DNA of 12,166 bases from the NCBI GenBank assembly GCA_964393115.1, contig CAYMST010000141.1, forward strand, positions 1 to 12,166. The letters run 5' to 3'. The position numbers and the translations under genes are program-made. This DNA is from CAYMST01 sp964393115 (GTDB taxonomy: Bacteria > Bacteroidota > Bacteroidia > Cytophagales > Cyclobacteriaceae). The first letter of the stretch is position 1. Each line of letters opens with the position of its first letter. The notes below the pieces were generated by a model. That model searched no databases and was not told where the DNA came from. It was given only the letters and a program-made list of their open reading frames with translations. This document shows, piece after piece, positions 1 to 8,161 of the stretch.

Positions 1-1134
1 ATAATAGAACGCGATATTATCCTCAATGCCGGTTCCAACACAGATATTATTTACTTCCAAATCTTCAGTGATCATGCTCTTGATTCCGTTCCAGCCGTTG
101 AAGGCAATGGAAGCATAGCGTTTATCTATCCATCCTTTATTGATGGCTTTGGCGATACTAAAGGTGAACATGGCTGTACCTGATGTTTCAAGGTAGGAAT
201 CTTGTTTATCGAGTACTTGATGCCATAACCCTTTGTGACTTTGGATGCGGGATAACCCAACGACATGATCTTCAAATATTTTCAATATCTGTGCCCGTTT
301 TGGATGATCTTGAGGAAGGTATTCCAGCAAGTAGGTGGTCGCCATGATGACCCATCCGTTACATCTACCCCAGTGCGCAACCCCATTTCTCTCTGTATCC
401 GAATAATAGGTATGGTAATAAATACCCTTCTCTGGTCGGTATAGATATTTGTTAAAGTTGATTACTTGCGTACAGGCAAAATCAAAGTATTTGGTTTCAC
501 CGGTCAAATCACCATATTTTGCCAGAAAAGGAACACTCATGTAAAGGTCGTCTGCCCAAAGCGTTAGTATTTGTGGCCAGTGTCTAACAAGCGTTTGATC
601 TTCAAGTTTTACTTGTACATTGAGCATGTGATTGGCAGTCTTATCCAAGTATGCTTTATAAGCTTTGTTTTTGGTTGCTTTATATACGTCGACTAAACTA
701 GCCCCTAATGCACCACAGTCATCTAACTCTTCCATCATGTGATAGTGAATAAAGGGCAGTTTCCACTTATTTTCTTTTGTTGAGAAGTTTTTGAAGTAGT
801 CAACATTTGCAAATGCAAATTCAAAGTATTTACTGGAAAACTGTTTAAACTCGGATTGTCCAGTCAAATCACCTAAGTCACTCATAGCCATATTCATAAC
901 TCCATTCCAATAATGCCAATGCAGGTAAATGGATTTCAGCTTTATGGTAGAAGGAGAAATTTCAATCGATTTAGCAGATTTATGAAAGTTATCATTTTTA
1001 TCATAAAAGCCGTATTCGGTTTGAGAGACTAGGTTTCGTGCTAGGTCGGTTAATAATTTACGGTCTTCGGTATTTTGAGCGAATACTGATTGAAAAGCAC
1101 AGCATAAAATGAGAATTGACATTAGGTTTTTCAT
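1..1134 (-). CDS. GH105/GH88-type unsaturated glycuronyl (rhamnogalacturonyl) hydrolase, 3' end beyond window
   Basis: This is a secreted glycoside hydrolase of the (alpha/alpha)6-barrel GH88/GH105 group. Such enzymes remove the 4,5-unsaturated uronic acid that polysaccharide lyases leave at the non-reducing end of oligosaccharides. The 378 visible codons begin MKNLMSILILCCAFQSVFAQ, a typical signal peptide. Family motifs are clear: LDDCG at residues 137-141 and WADDLYM at 193-199. The aspartates there correspond to the catalytic pair of B. subtilis YteR (D88 and D143), and the spacing between them (about 57 residues) agrees with that enzyme. HWGRCNGW at 254-261 is the conserved WGRxNGW substrate-binding motif. 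The frame is still open at base 1, so only a short C-terminal part is missing. There is a matching promoter 30-60 bases upstream. No T9SS tail can be judged because the end is absent. GH105 versus GH88 is not certain; GH105 fits better. Confidence 0.9.
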   Translation of the reverse strand, partial: MKNLMSILILCCAFQSVFAQNTEDRKLLTDLARNLVSQTEYGFYDKNDNFHKSAKSIEISPSTIKLKSIYLHWHYWNGVMNMAMSDLGDLTGQSEFKQFSSKYFEFAFANVDYFKNFSTKENKWKLPFIHYHMMEELDDCGALGASLVDVYKATKNKAYKAYLDKTANHMLNVQVKLEDQTLVRHWPQILTLWADDLYMSVPFLAKYGDLTGETKYFDFACTQVINFNKYLYRPEKGIYYHTYYSDTERNGVAHWGRCNGWVIMATTYLLEYLPQDHPKRAQILKIFEDHVVGLSRIQSHKGLWHQVLDKQDSYLETSGTAMFTFSIAKAINKGWIDKRYASIAFNGWNGIKSMITEDLEVNNICVGTGIEDNIAFYY

Positions 1135-1165
1135 CGGAGTTAGCGTTGTTGATTAGCAATTTTTA

Positions 1166-1197
1166 CAAATGTAAATAATACGGTTATTAGGCGCAAA
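1166..1197 (-). promoter_or_regulatory. Bacteroidota-type sigma-70 promoter of the GH105 gene
   Basis: On the minus strand TACATTTG (1173-1166) fits the Bacteroidota -7 consensus TAnnTTTG exactly, and TTTG (1197-1194) fits the -33 element. They are separated by 20 bases, the usual spacing. Transcription would start near 1159, giving a leader of about 25 bases before the ATG at 1134. It was identified by eye from the consensus only. Confidence 0.7.
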
Positions 1198-1213
1198 CGA
1201 TTGCATGGATTTA

Positions 1214-1262
1214 TACGCAACTAGCCTTTAATGCTAGTTGACCAACAACTTTTATTTGCGTA
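1214..1262. repeat. Nested inverted repeats upstream of the GH105 promoter (possible operator)
   Basis: CAACTAGC (1218-1225) and GCTAGTTG (1233-1240) form a perfect 8-base dyad with a 7-base spacer. An outer pair, TACGCAA (1214-1220) and TTGCGTA (1256-1262), overlaps the inner left arm. A third pairing, AGTTG (1236-1240) with CAACT (1246-1250), would compete with the inner one. The inner dyad is centred about 70 bases upstream of the predicted GH105 transcription start, where an activator site would be expected. No T-run follows on either strand in a way that suits a terminator, except a weak T-rich stretch at 1249-1257 on the plus strand, where no gene precedes it. Confidence 0.5.
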
Positions 1263-1310
1263 AAGCATATTTTAGAATTCATATAAAATGAGGCCATACT
1301 TTATTATAAA

Positions 1311-1353
1311 TCTCAAAACCATTCGTATCTACAAGAAAGGGATACGAATGGTT
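1311..1353 (-). terminator. Probable intrinsic terminator of the Asp-box propeller gene
   Basis: AACCATTCGTATC (1317-1329) and GATACGAATGGTT (1341-1353) form a perfect 13-base-pair stem with an 11-base loop. The stem lies 33 bases after the stop codon at 1387. On the minus strand it is followed by only a short T-run (TTTT, then GAGATTTAT), so it is a long but AT-rich stem with a weak tail. It may instead be a 3'-end stabilising hairpin. Confidence 0.55.
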
Positions 1354-1386
1354 AGGTCCATACATTCAATGTGCAAATGTGGAGCG

Positions 1387-3104
1387 TTAGAACCAGTCTA
1401 TAAGTATTTGTTCTGAATAGCTTTCTGTTCCGGCTTCTATTTTTAGCAAGTATTTTCCAGATTTTAGTTGAGTCGAAAGAGGTAGTTTTTTTTCTTTAAA
1501 ATGTGTTCTTTCTACGCTCCTGTAGTAGAGCAGTTCTCCCTTTTCAGTGAAAATGGATACTTGAATGTCGTGATTTTTTATCGCGGATAGATCTAGAAAT
1601 AAATTACCATCTGATGACGGGTTTGGGTAGACTTTCGGAAACTCATTAGCCGTTTGACTACTTGCCACAATACCTCTGAAGTTGACTTNNNNNNNNNNAA
1701 TGGTACTTCAGCCATCTCATTTTTTCGATGGTGCGGCTTAAACTCTCGAGCTTTTACGGATCGCGTCCTAACAAGTTCAAAAGGTCCGGTGTATTTATGA
1801 CCATCTTGATCTGGGTCCTTGCCGTTGGTCGTATAAAAGATTTCTGCTTCGGGATCGGAGGGAGTAAGTGTGATAATGGGATATTCATCGTCAAATGTTC
1901 CGCCATTTGGAGAGATGGAAGGGATGCCAGATTGAGGTAATTCGCTGATGTCAGGAAGACTAAGCGTCGCCAGAGAGATGGCTTCTAAATCAGAATCGTA
2001 AAATAGAACATAGAATTTGTCATTAACGTAAAACACTTTCGGTCGCATACGACCTTCTCCTCCATCCGTATTAAGTTTAGAATCAACAGGATAGCTCCAT
2101 GTCTTTCCACTGTCTACCGAATATGAATAGTATAGATTTGAATTTTCAGCTTCTTTGTCTCCTATAGTACGAATACCAAGTGTAATAAACTTCTTACCAT
2201 CGGTCGAAGAGGAGATGACAGACAAGCCAGATTTAAGATGCCAGTCGCCCATCTGTCCAAATAACAGTTGTATGGGTTGCTTTTCGGCTAGACTAGTATC
2301 TAGTTGTCCAAAGAAGACAGCTTTGTGTGTACCATATGAGATACCAATTCCTTGACCGTTCAAGGTCAATGAGGGAAATGCCCTTCTGGGTTGTCCGCCC
2401 CCGAATTGTTTTACGTTAGTCAATAGATCATTGACAAGTGTCTCATGGTTATTTATATCGGTGTGCATAAAGAAAACGCTTGGACCACCACGACCGGGCC
2501 GCCCGCTTGCTAAAAAGAGTTTTTTACCTTCAGTCTCTAAGCGAAAGTCTCCGTCTGTTCGTAAGCGATCGTATATGGAGCCCAATGAATTAAATCGGGT
2601 ATCATCATTAAAAGTGAATAGATCAATTGCTCCGTTTACATCTTCTACTTGTCTAGATCGAGCTACTATTAGATTACCGGGAGACTGAGGAACAAGGTCG
2701 ACTACATAGTTTCTTGGTAAAGCCGCTCCAAATGGAATATTAGTAAGTAGTTTATTACCCTCCAGGTCCAATTTATCTAATACCATAGTGAAGCCTTCTG
2801 ATTTATTTCCTGCGGTTCTTCGAACTAAATAAACTGAGGAATCATGTCCTAACGTAATAGCAGGTCTAAAATCGTATAATGACTGTCCTATATCTGTTAA
2901 TGTTTCGTCTTGTACAATAATGTTTGCCAATGTATCAATTACCAAGTATTTACTGGACATAATGTAAAATCTACCATCTCGATAAGCAGCGTCAAACTGT
3001 TTGCTTTCTTCGATTTCCCCAAGATGCTGCCATGAAGGTAAGGTTTGTGAAATGCTAGGATAGACTAGCAATAGGAATATTGCGGTAATTGCATGCGTTT
3101 TCAT
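1387..3104 (-). CDS. Secreted Asp-box beta-propeller protein with CHB_HEX-type domain and T9SS tail (interrupted by assembly gap)
   Basis: This is an extracellular protein of unknown activity. The start at 3104 gives MKTHAITAIFLLLVYPSISQ, a clear signal peptide; upstream in-frame codons lack such a signal. Residues 21 to about 390 are beta-rich with repeated strand patterns and one clean Asp-box, SVDSGKTW at 329-336, as in sialidase-like propellers. Residues about 398-468 (including YTTNGKDPD from 424) resemble the chitobiase/beta-hexosaminidase C-terminal domain that often links enzymes in Bacteroidota. After the gap, about 100 residues contain KVYPNPSSDGN and end in KSGKYLLKIEAG...QILIDWF, a type A T9SS sorting domain. 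The two sides are in different frames only because the gap is written as 10 Ns; both are open up to it, so one gene of about 570 residues is inferred. It has its own terminators on both sides. The catalytic residues of sialidases were not recognised, so calling it an enzyme is inference. Confidence 0.8.
1689..1698. other. Assembly gap (10 N) inside a coding region
   Basis: Ten consecutive Ns join two halves of the minus-strand propeller gene. The upstream frame ends AEVP plus a partial codon TTN, and the downstream frame resumes at a partial codon NAA followed by VNFRGIVASS. For one continuous frame the missing length must be 2 plus a multiple of 3, so 10 is a placeholder and not the true size. 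Confidence 0.95.
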
Positions 3105-3148
3105 AAGACTTAATAATAGGTTAGAATATTGTCGTGATAAGTATGTAC

Positions 3149-3179
3149 AAAATAAAACGTAATAAATACGATTTATTTT
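3149..3179. repeat. Near-perfect inverted repeat upstream of the Asp-box propeller gene
   Basis: AAAATAAAACGT (3149-3160) and ACGATTTATTTT (3168-3179) match in 11 of 12 positions around a 7-base spacer. The dyad is centred 60 bases upstream of the start codon at 3104 and downstream of the preceding gene's terminator, so it sits where promoter or operator elements are expected. No good TAnnTTTG/TTTG pair was found with it; TTATTTTG at its downstream edge is one base off the -7 consensus but lacks a -33 partner. AT-rich sequence makes chance symmetry more likely. Confidence 0.4.
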
Positions 3180-3204
3180 AACGAAATGCAAAACTGACGT
3201 AAAC

Positions 3205-3236
3205 AAAAAAAGCCACCCTCAATCGAGGGTGGCTTT
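3205..3236 (-). terminator. Intrinsic terminator of the large propeller/BACON/CBM6 gene
   Basis: AAAGCCACCCTC (3209-3220) and GAGGGTGGCTTT (3225-3236) form a perfect 12-base-pair, GC-rich stem with a 4-base loop. On the minus strand it is followed directly by a run of seven Ts (3211-3205). It begins about 30 bases after the stop codon at 3267. This is a textbook rho-independent terminator and separates this gene from the next one downstream. Confidence 0.92.
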
Positions 3237-3266
3237 AACTATCATATTAGAAAACTGAAATTACTT

Positions 3267-6200
3267 TTATTGCTTTTTAAGCTTTAAGATTTGTTCTCCT
3301 GCTCTGATAATATACATGCCAGACTTCAAAGAACTAATATCCATAGCAGTAGATCTTGAAAGATCATGGCTAAGGATGAATCCTCCTTGAATGTCGAATA
3401 CTCGAATTATGCCTGAGTTACCGGAGAAGTTAACCACTTCATTTGCAGGATTTGGATACGCTACTAGAGGAGCTTCACTGTTCAACTGTTCTGTAGCAAA
3501 TCTCGCTGCCAATCCGTTCCATGATACATCATCAATTTGCAGATCCGAGTTATTAAATCCTCGAAACTCGATAGTCACGGTACCAGATTCATTGATATTG
3601 TTGATGCTGAAGTTGTTAACACCTGAACCTGCTGCAATAGCAAATGTTTGCGCTATGTTACCGTTGACATATACTTCAACACCACTAGATTGATTAGATC
3701 CAGTAGGGGCAGCTTTAAAGTTAAGAGAGCTAATGCCACCTGAAATACTAGCGCTTAACGAACCGTTACTACTATTATCTATTTTTACCGCTTTGCCATT
3801 GATTACATTATTGGTTCTCTTGATGTTAGTGTAACTCCAAGTGATCCCATCATTTCCAACGAACGATCCGCTTGACCACTGATTTAGAGCAGGAAGCCCT
3901 TCGAAATCCTCATCACCACCAACAGTAGGTGTTGGGTTAGATGTGTTTTGAGCAGCCTGCGTAATACTAATTGTTTTGGTCTCGCATCCTGAGATAGTTA
4001 CTAATCCAGATCTAGGATTATCACTATTGTTAGCGTTTGCAGTGATCGATACTATATTTCCACTTCTTGTCACACTTAACCAGTTTCTATTATCAAACGA
4101 GGCGAAGCTTTCGGAAGTAGTTACCTGAATGGTTTGTGTTGATAATCCTGATACAAAACTAAGTGCATCACTACTTACTGCAACAGTACAGTTATCATCC
4201 TCCTGCTTAATAAACTCAATAACGTCCATGTCAAATGAGCCACCATTTACATACTCGAGTCTCAAAACAGCATTATTGCTAGCGGAAAGTTCGACATCAC
4301 TGATCGTTAATGTTGTGAATACTGACCATCCTCCTGTATTTTGGATGTTGTCAAATAAAGCAATTTCTGCACCATTGAGAGATACTCTAAGGTCCCCCGG
4401 ATTTCCCCCTGAAGAATAAGTGAATTCGATGTCGTAAGTACCAGCTTCTACATCTGTTGTGTATTCAACCCACTCTCCGGCTTGGCTCCATCCAATACTT
4501 TTTCCATTACTCGCTTGTTGCTTTGACACTACATCGACGTTATCCCCAGGTCTAAACGTCAAGTCACCTGTTTTTTGGTTGTTGTCGTTGTAAGCCGTTC
4601 CCTGACCACCAAGGTCATAGTATTCGGCTTCGATTTTTCCTGGGATTGTAAAGTTCTCTCCAAGGTAAGGTGCTTGAGATACTACAGGAGTTCCTTCTTG
4701 TGAAACAGTAATTTGTGCATTTTCACAACCATTAATCGTAACAACCCCAGACCTTGAACCCGCTCCATTGTTTGCTGTTGTCGTAATGGTTACCGAGTTA
4801 CCAGATATAGATGTTGAGATCCATCCTCTATTATCCGATACAGTAAAGTCTTCAGTAGTGGTTACCGTAATGTTACTAGAACCACCATTTGAAGTAAATT
4901 GTTTGCTGTTAGCAGATGTCGATAGTGTACATTCTTCGACATCATCTTCCTCACCAGCTTCTTGCGTGATCGTGATTATTCTATTAATACACCCATCGAC
5001 CGTTACTACTGCAGACCTTGGTGAAGTTCCATTATTGGCAGTGACAGAAATATTCACATTGTTACCACTTTTAGTAGCTGTAACCCAACCAGCATTGTCA
5101 CTAACAGACCATGATTGTGAAGTCGAAACCGCAATACTTGTACTTCCTGCATTTTCTGAGAAGGTATGGTTACTTTTTGCTAAAGTAAGGCATGGTGGAG
5201 GTCCGGATGACAACTGACGTCTCCATGATCCTGTTCCAGCGAGTGCAACATAGTAATACTGCTTTCCATTCTCTGTCTTAATCTTTGCTTTAATACTTGT
5301 AGGATTTTCTAAGGCTCTGTTATTTCCAGGAGCAACAGACCAATCTTCCCAAGTGATATTGTCATTATTATTAAGCTTTCCTAGGAATGCCCCTAAACCC
5401 TTTTTATGAGTTGATACAGTTGTTGTGACCACAATGTAGTCCCCTTGAGCGGCCATACCAGTGATAGAAATTGGCTCGTTTGGTTCAATCCATTTTTCGG
5501 GTTTTAATTCAAGTGACTTGGCTACATCAAACCCTGCAAACTCCCAGCTTGATTTCTCATTCCAATCGTTAGCTCTAGGATTCTTATTGATGTGAACACC
5601 TTTGATTCCATTGATATCACCAGCAGCTAACCACCAAGTTTGGCCATTTCGTTCCAAAATCGCCATGTCGGTAATGTTTCTGGCGTTCTTACGCATCTCT
5701 GTCCAAGTGTAATTACCGTTGTTACCTTTGACACCTCTGTATAGTGTACCGGCAGCTCCAGAACCAGCAGATCTAACATATAAGTAGTTGGTATTGTTTG
5801 GATCGCCCTCAACATCTCTCAAATCTTTGAAGTTCATATCTGCTGAAGAGATTTTCTGCCATGTACCGTTACCATTGTATACGCTTAAGATATCATTTGC
5901 TACCCAGATACCACCTTCTACAGTTTGATTGGCAGTGTTTTTACCTCTTGTTGACACATATACTTTCTTACCATTATTAGGGTCAATAGTTAGTGCTCTA
6001 TAGTTCCTTGATGGAAGATTTTTAGTGATTCCTGGATCGTTTGGTTCGTGACCACCAATTAATTTCCAATCTTCTTCTTTCCCTAAAGTGTTTAACTTAA
6101 TCTCACGAGCATATAGACCACCGGATTCTTGGTTAGGAGCACCAAAGCCTTTTCTAGCATCCATTAGGACTAGTGGAGGGTTGGTAGGAATCGTTAATAC

Positions 6201-7718
6201 AGACATTACGTTTGTGATTCCTTGTGGGCTTACTTCAGAGGTCCAAGAATAACCATTGTCTAAGCTTTGTAACAAGCCATGGTCAGCACATCCTTGTACC
6301 ATATAGTTTTCATAGACATCTACGTCATAATTGTAAGGAGATGAAAAACCTCTTTCATGTGACATTGGATGTCCGTCAATATAAGAGATTACTTCACCGT
6401 AAATTTCCTCCCAGCTGGAACATGGATAGTCATTGGCTTCTGCATCAGTGATGAATACGTTCATACCACCCATAGAAACAATTTGATGAGAATTCCATGA
6501 AGTTGGTGTGTAGTCATACGCTCTAACGATAAACTGACGTTGTTCCCAGCTTGGCTCATAGTCAAAGCAGTTATTTTGTCTTGGTAAATCAAGAACTTTT
6601 TCCCACTGGTGATTGCTTACATTACCTGCGTTATCGAAATTGACGTTTGCTTCCCAAAGACCAACTCTATTTTTATTATTATTCCATACTGTACCGATAA
6701 GTACACGATGTGATGTTTCAGTAGATCGAGGGTCTACTTTAGGGTCGTACCATTCAGAAGTGTTGCCGAGACCATTCATAATTTGAGTCCAACCACCGGT
6801 AATACCGTTGTTGCTCGTCTTCGCTACAAATACTGCCCATCTTTTATCTTTATACTCCTCAGCAGAAACAGTCTGATAAGTAGCATAGATGTATTTACCG
6901 TCCGGTGAAAGGCCGATACCTCTACAGCCTCCGTCAGGTCTCTTCTTGATCGATGTTGCATCACCAGCTGCTGGCAGAGCTTGTGCAGGCTTTGCGATAG
7001 GAGAGAAGCTTGATCCATTATTGGTAGAGACAAAAACTCCCGCTGCCGTACCCAAGTAGATGTTATCATTAGTAGGGTGGATGCTGACACCGAATACATT
7101 TCTGTATCCATCGGTGTTCGTATACTTCACCTCATCGAATGATTGTCCTCTGTTAGTGGATACATATACTATACGCTCTCCATTGAATTTATCCGATTGT
7201 AGGTTTTGCTTTGGATCAATTAGTGCTCCTTCACCTTTTTGAGGATCCTTGTTTTGCCACCCAGGGGCAAGAACGACAGTTTGCTTATCAGAAGAAATAG
7301 CAATTGACGCAATGGCATCTCCACGGGTTTCTTCTATGATGTCCCATGTTACATCCTGGTAATCGGCGGCATTACTGTTAGTAGAAACATGTGCACCATA
7401 GAGACCACCTTGATAAAGGCGGTTGCCACCTTTTTCCTGTGCGATCACGAAAGCCATTCCATGACTTAAGTCATTACTTACAAAATTCCAACTTTGACCA
7501 TAATCATCAGAACGATATACGCCCTCCATGTCACTGGAGAACCAAATACGGCCTTGCACATTTTGATCAAAATATAAATCTTGGATTTGACCGCCACCAC
7601 CAGGGTTAAGACTTTCCCAGCGATTATTACCACCCCAGTTGGCAGGTTGTGCGATTGTACTAAATACAGTTCCTACTAAAAGTAGAAACGTTAAATATGG
7701 TAGATTAAGCTTTCCCAT
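3267..7718 (-). CDS. Large secreted GH74/sortilin-like tandem beta-propeller protein with BACON, CBM6 and T9SS domains
   Basis: This is a 1483-residue exported protein, probably a polysaccharide-active enzyme. The signal peptide covers residues 1-23 (MGKLNLPYLTFLLLVGTVFS, then TIAQ). Residues 24 to about 838 form a VPS10/sortilin-like propeller region with Asp-boxes at S70-W77, S187, S231 and S485-W492; its length suits two seven-bladed propellers, as in GH74 xyloglucanases. The opening GGGGQIQDLYF and SSDMEG segment resembles the GH74 N-terminus. D63 and D479 lie where the two catalytic aspartates of GH74 would be, although similar motifs occur in non-catalytic propellers. Then come BACON domains at about 843-920 and 930-1007, CBM6 at about 1016-1170 (IEAE at 1029-1032), a third BACON at 1177-1253, a beta-sandwich at about 1268-1405, and a type A T9SS sorting domain at about 1416-1483 (YPNP from 1421). 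Each BACON has a cysteine near both ends. The gene has its own terminator. GH74 activity is a hypothesis; the domain layout is well supported. Confidence 0.88.
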   Translation of the reverse strand: MGKLNLPYLTFLLLVGTVFSTIAQPANWGGNNRWESLNPGGGGQIQDLYFDQNVQGRIWFSSDMEGVYRSDDYGQSWNFVSNDLSHGMAFVIAQEKGGNRLYQGGLYGAHVSTNSNAADYQDVTWDIIEETRGDAIASIAISSDKQTVVLAPGWQNKDPQKGEGALIDPKQNLQSDKFNGERIVYVSTNRGQSFDEVKYTNTDGYRNVFGVSIHPTNDNIYLGTAAGVFVSTNNGSSFSPIAKPAQALPAAGDATSIKKRPDGGCRGIGLSPDGKYIYATYQTVSAEEYKDKRWAVFVAKTSNNGITGGWTQIMNGLGNTSEWYDPKVDPRSTETSHRVLIGTVWNNNKNRVGLWEANVNFDNAGNVSNHQWEKVLDLPRQNNCFDYEPSWEQRQFIVRAYDYTPTSWNSHQIVSMGGMNVFITDAEANDYPCSSWEEIYGEVISYIDGHPMSHERGFSSPYNYDVDVYENYMVQGCADHGLLQSLDNGYSWTSEVSPQGITNVMSVLTIPTNPPLVLMDARKGFGAPNQESGGLYAREIKLNTLGKEEDWKLIGGHEPNDPGITKNLPSRNYRALTIDPNNGKKVYVSTRGKNTANQTVEGGIWVANDILSVYNGNGTWQKISSADMNFKDLRDVEGDPNNTNYLYVRSAGSGAAGTLYRGVKGNNGNYTWTEMRKNARNITDMAILERNGQTWWLAAGDINGIKGVHINKNPRANDWNEKSSWEFAGFDVAKSLELKPEKWIEPNEPISITGMAAQGDYIVVTTTVSTHKKGLGAFLGKLNNNDNITWEDWSVAPGNNRALENPTSIKAKIKTENGKQYYYVALAGTGSWRRQLSSGPPPCLTLAKSNHTFSENAGSTSIAVSTSQSWSVSDNAGWVTATKSGNNVNISVTANNGTSPRSAVVTVDGCINRIITITQEAGEEDDVEECTLSTSANSKQFTSNGGSSNITVTTTEDFTVSDNRGWISTSISGNSVTITTTANNGAGSRSGVVTINGCENAQITVSQEGTPVVSQAPYLGENFTIPGKIEAEYYDLGGQGTAYNDNNQKTGDLTFRPGDNVDVVSKQQASNGKSIGWSQAGEWVEYTTDVEAGTYDIEFTYSSGGNPGDLRVSLNGAEIALFDNIQNTGGWSVFTTLTISDVELSASNNAVLRLEYVNGGSFDMDVIEFIKQEDDNCTVAVSSDALSFVSGLSTQTIQVTTSESFASFDNRNWLSVTRSGNIVSITANANNSDNPRSGLVTISGCETKTISITQAAQNTSNPTPTVGGDEDFEGLPALNQWSSGSFVGNDGITWSYTNIKRTNNVINGKAVKIDNSSNGSLSASISGGISSLNFKAAPTGSNQSSGVEVYVNGNIAQTFAIAAGSGVNNFSINNINESGTVTIEFRGFNNSDLQIDDVSWNGLAARFATEQLNSEAPLVAYPNPANEVVNFSGNSGIIRVFDIQGGFILSHDLSRSTAMDISSLKSGMYIIRAGEQILKLKKQ

Positions 7719-7835
7719 TTAAGAAACAATTAGTTTTATAATAAGATAATCAGAGTAACGAATTAACTACCGGCATTGCGCTTTTCTGCAAAACCGATTT
7801 GGTGAAACTATAGGGTTAATTGAATATTTTCAAAT

Positions 7836-7872
7836 CGAAACCATTAAAAAAGACGTTTTTTTATGGTTTTCG
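7836..7872. repeat. Long imperfect A/T-rich hairpin upstream of the large propeller gene
   Basis: CGAAACCATTAAAAAA (7836-7851) pairs with TTTTTTTATGGTTTTCG (7856-7872) around the tetraloop GACG, with one bulged base and one mismatch. It lies about 120-150 bases upstream of the start codon at 7718. It could be a leader structure or a weak bidirectional terminator; nothing decides between these. Confidence 0.45.
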
Positions 7873-8095
7873 TAAGTAATTTACTTCGGAATCTGGATAT
7901 TCAAATAGGGAATCATAAATCCAAATAAAGAAAGACCACTAAATTCAAAATTAGGATGATCAAGAATTAGGAGTTTTTTTTCTTATAAATAACACCAAAT
8001 CGATTATTTATCCTACTGTTTTAAAATTGTACTTTATCATGATAGCATGTAACGGACTCATTTCTTTGATATTTTAATTCATACACAGAAGTTGA

Positions 8096-8134
8096 ATTTT
8101 GAGATTACGTACGATGTAAATGATGTCTCAAAAT
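8096..8134. repeat. Inverted repeat, 9-base arms, 21-base spacer
   Basis: ATTTTGAGA (8096-8104) and TCTCAAAAT (8126-8134) are perfect complements. Directly inside them TTAC (8105-8108) and GTAA (8116-8119) pair too, so an RNA would fold into a 13-base-pair stem with a 6-base bulge on one side and a 7-base loop. No gene or T-run goes with it. Confidence 0.45.
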
Positions 8135-8161
8135 ATGCATGAAAATCGGTTTTTTATTTAA

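Noticed and set aside
1214..1262. The nested dyads as an intrinsic terminator
   Set aside because: On the minus strand no T-run follows, and on the plus strand no gene precedes it. A regulatory site explains the position better.
2155..2688. Plus-strand open frames opposite the Asp-box propeller gene
   Set aside because: They are antisense shadows of a gene with a signal peptide and recognisable domains, and have no family features of their own.
4768..5217. A 149-codon plus-strand open frame
   Set aside because: It lies wholly opposite the BACON region of the large propeller gene. The Ser/Thr/Val-rich composition is the complement of the repeat-like coding sequence there.
7800..7835. Promoter for the large propeller gene (TTTG at 7835-7832 and TATAGTTT near 7813-7806 on the minus strand)
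   Set aside because: The second element matches TAnnTTTG poorly and the spacing is short, so it was not called.
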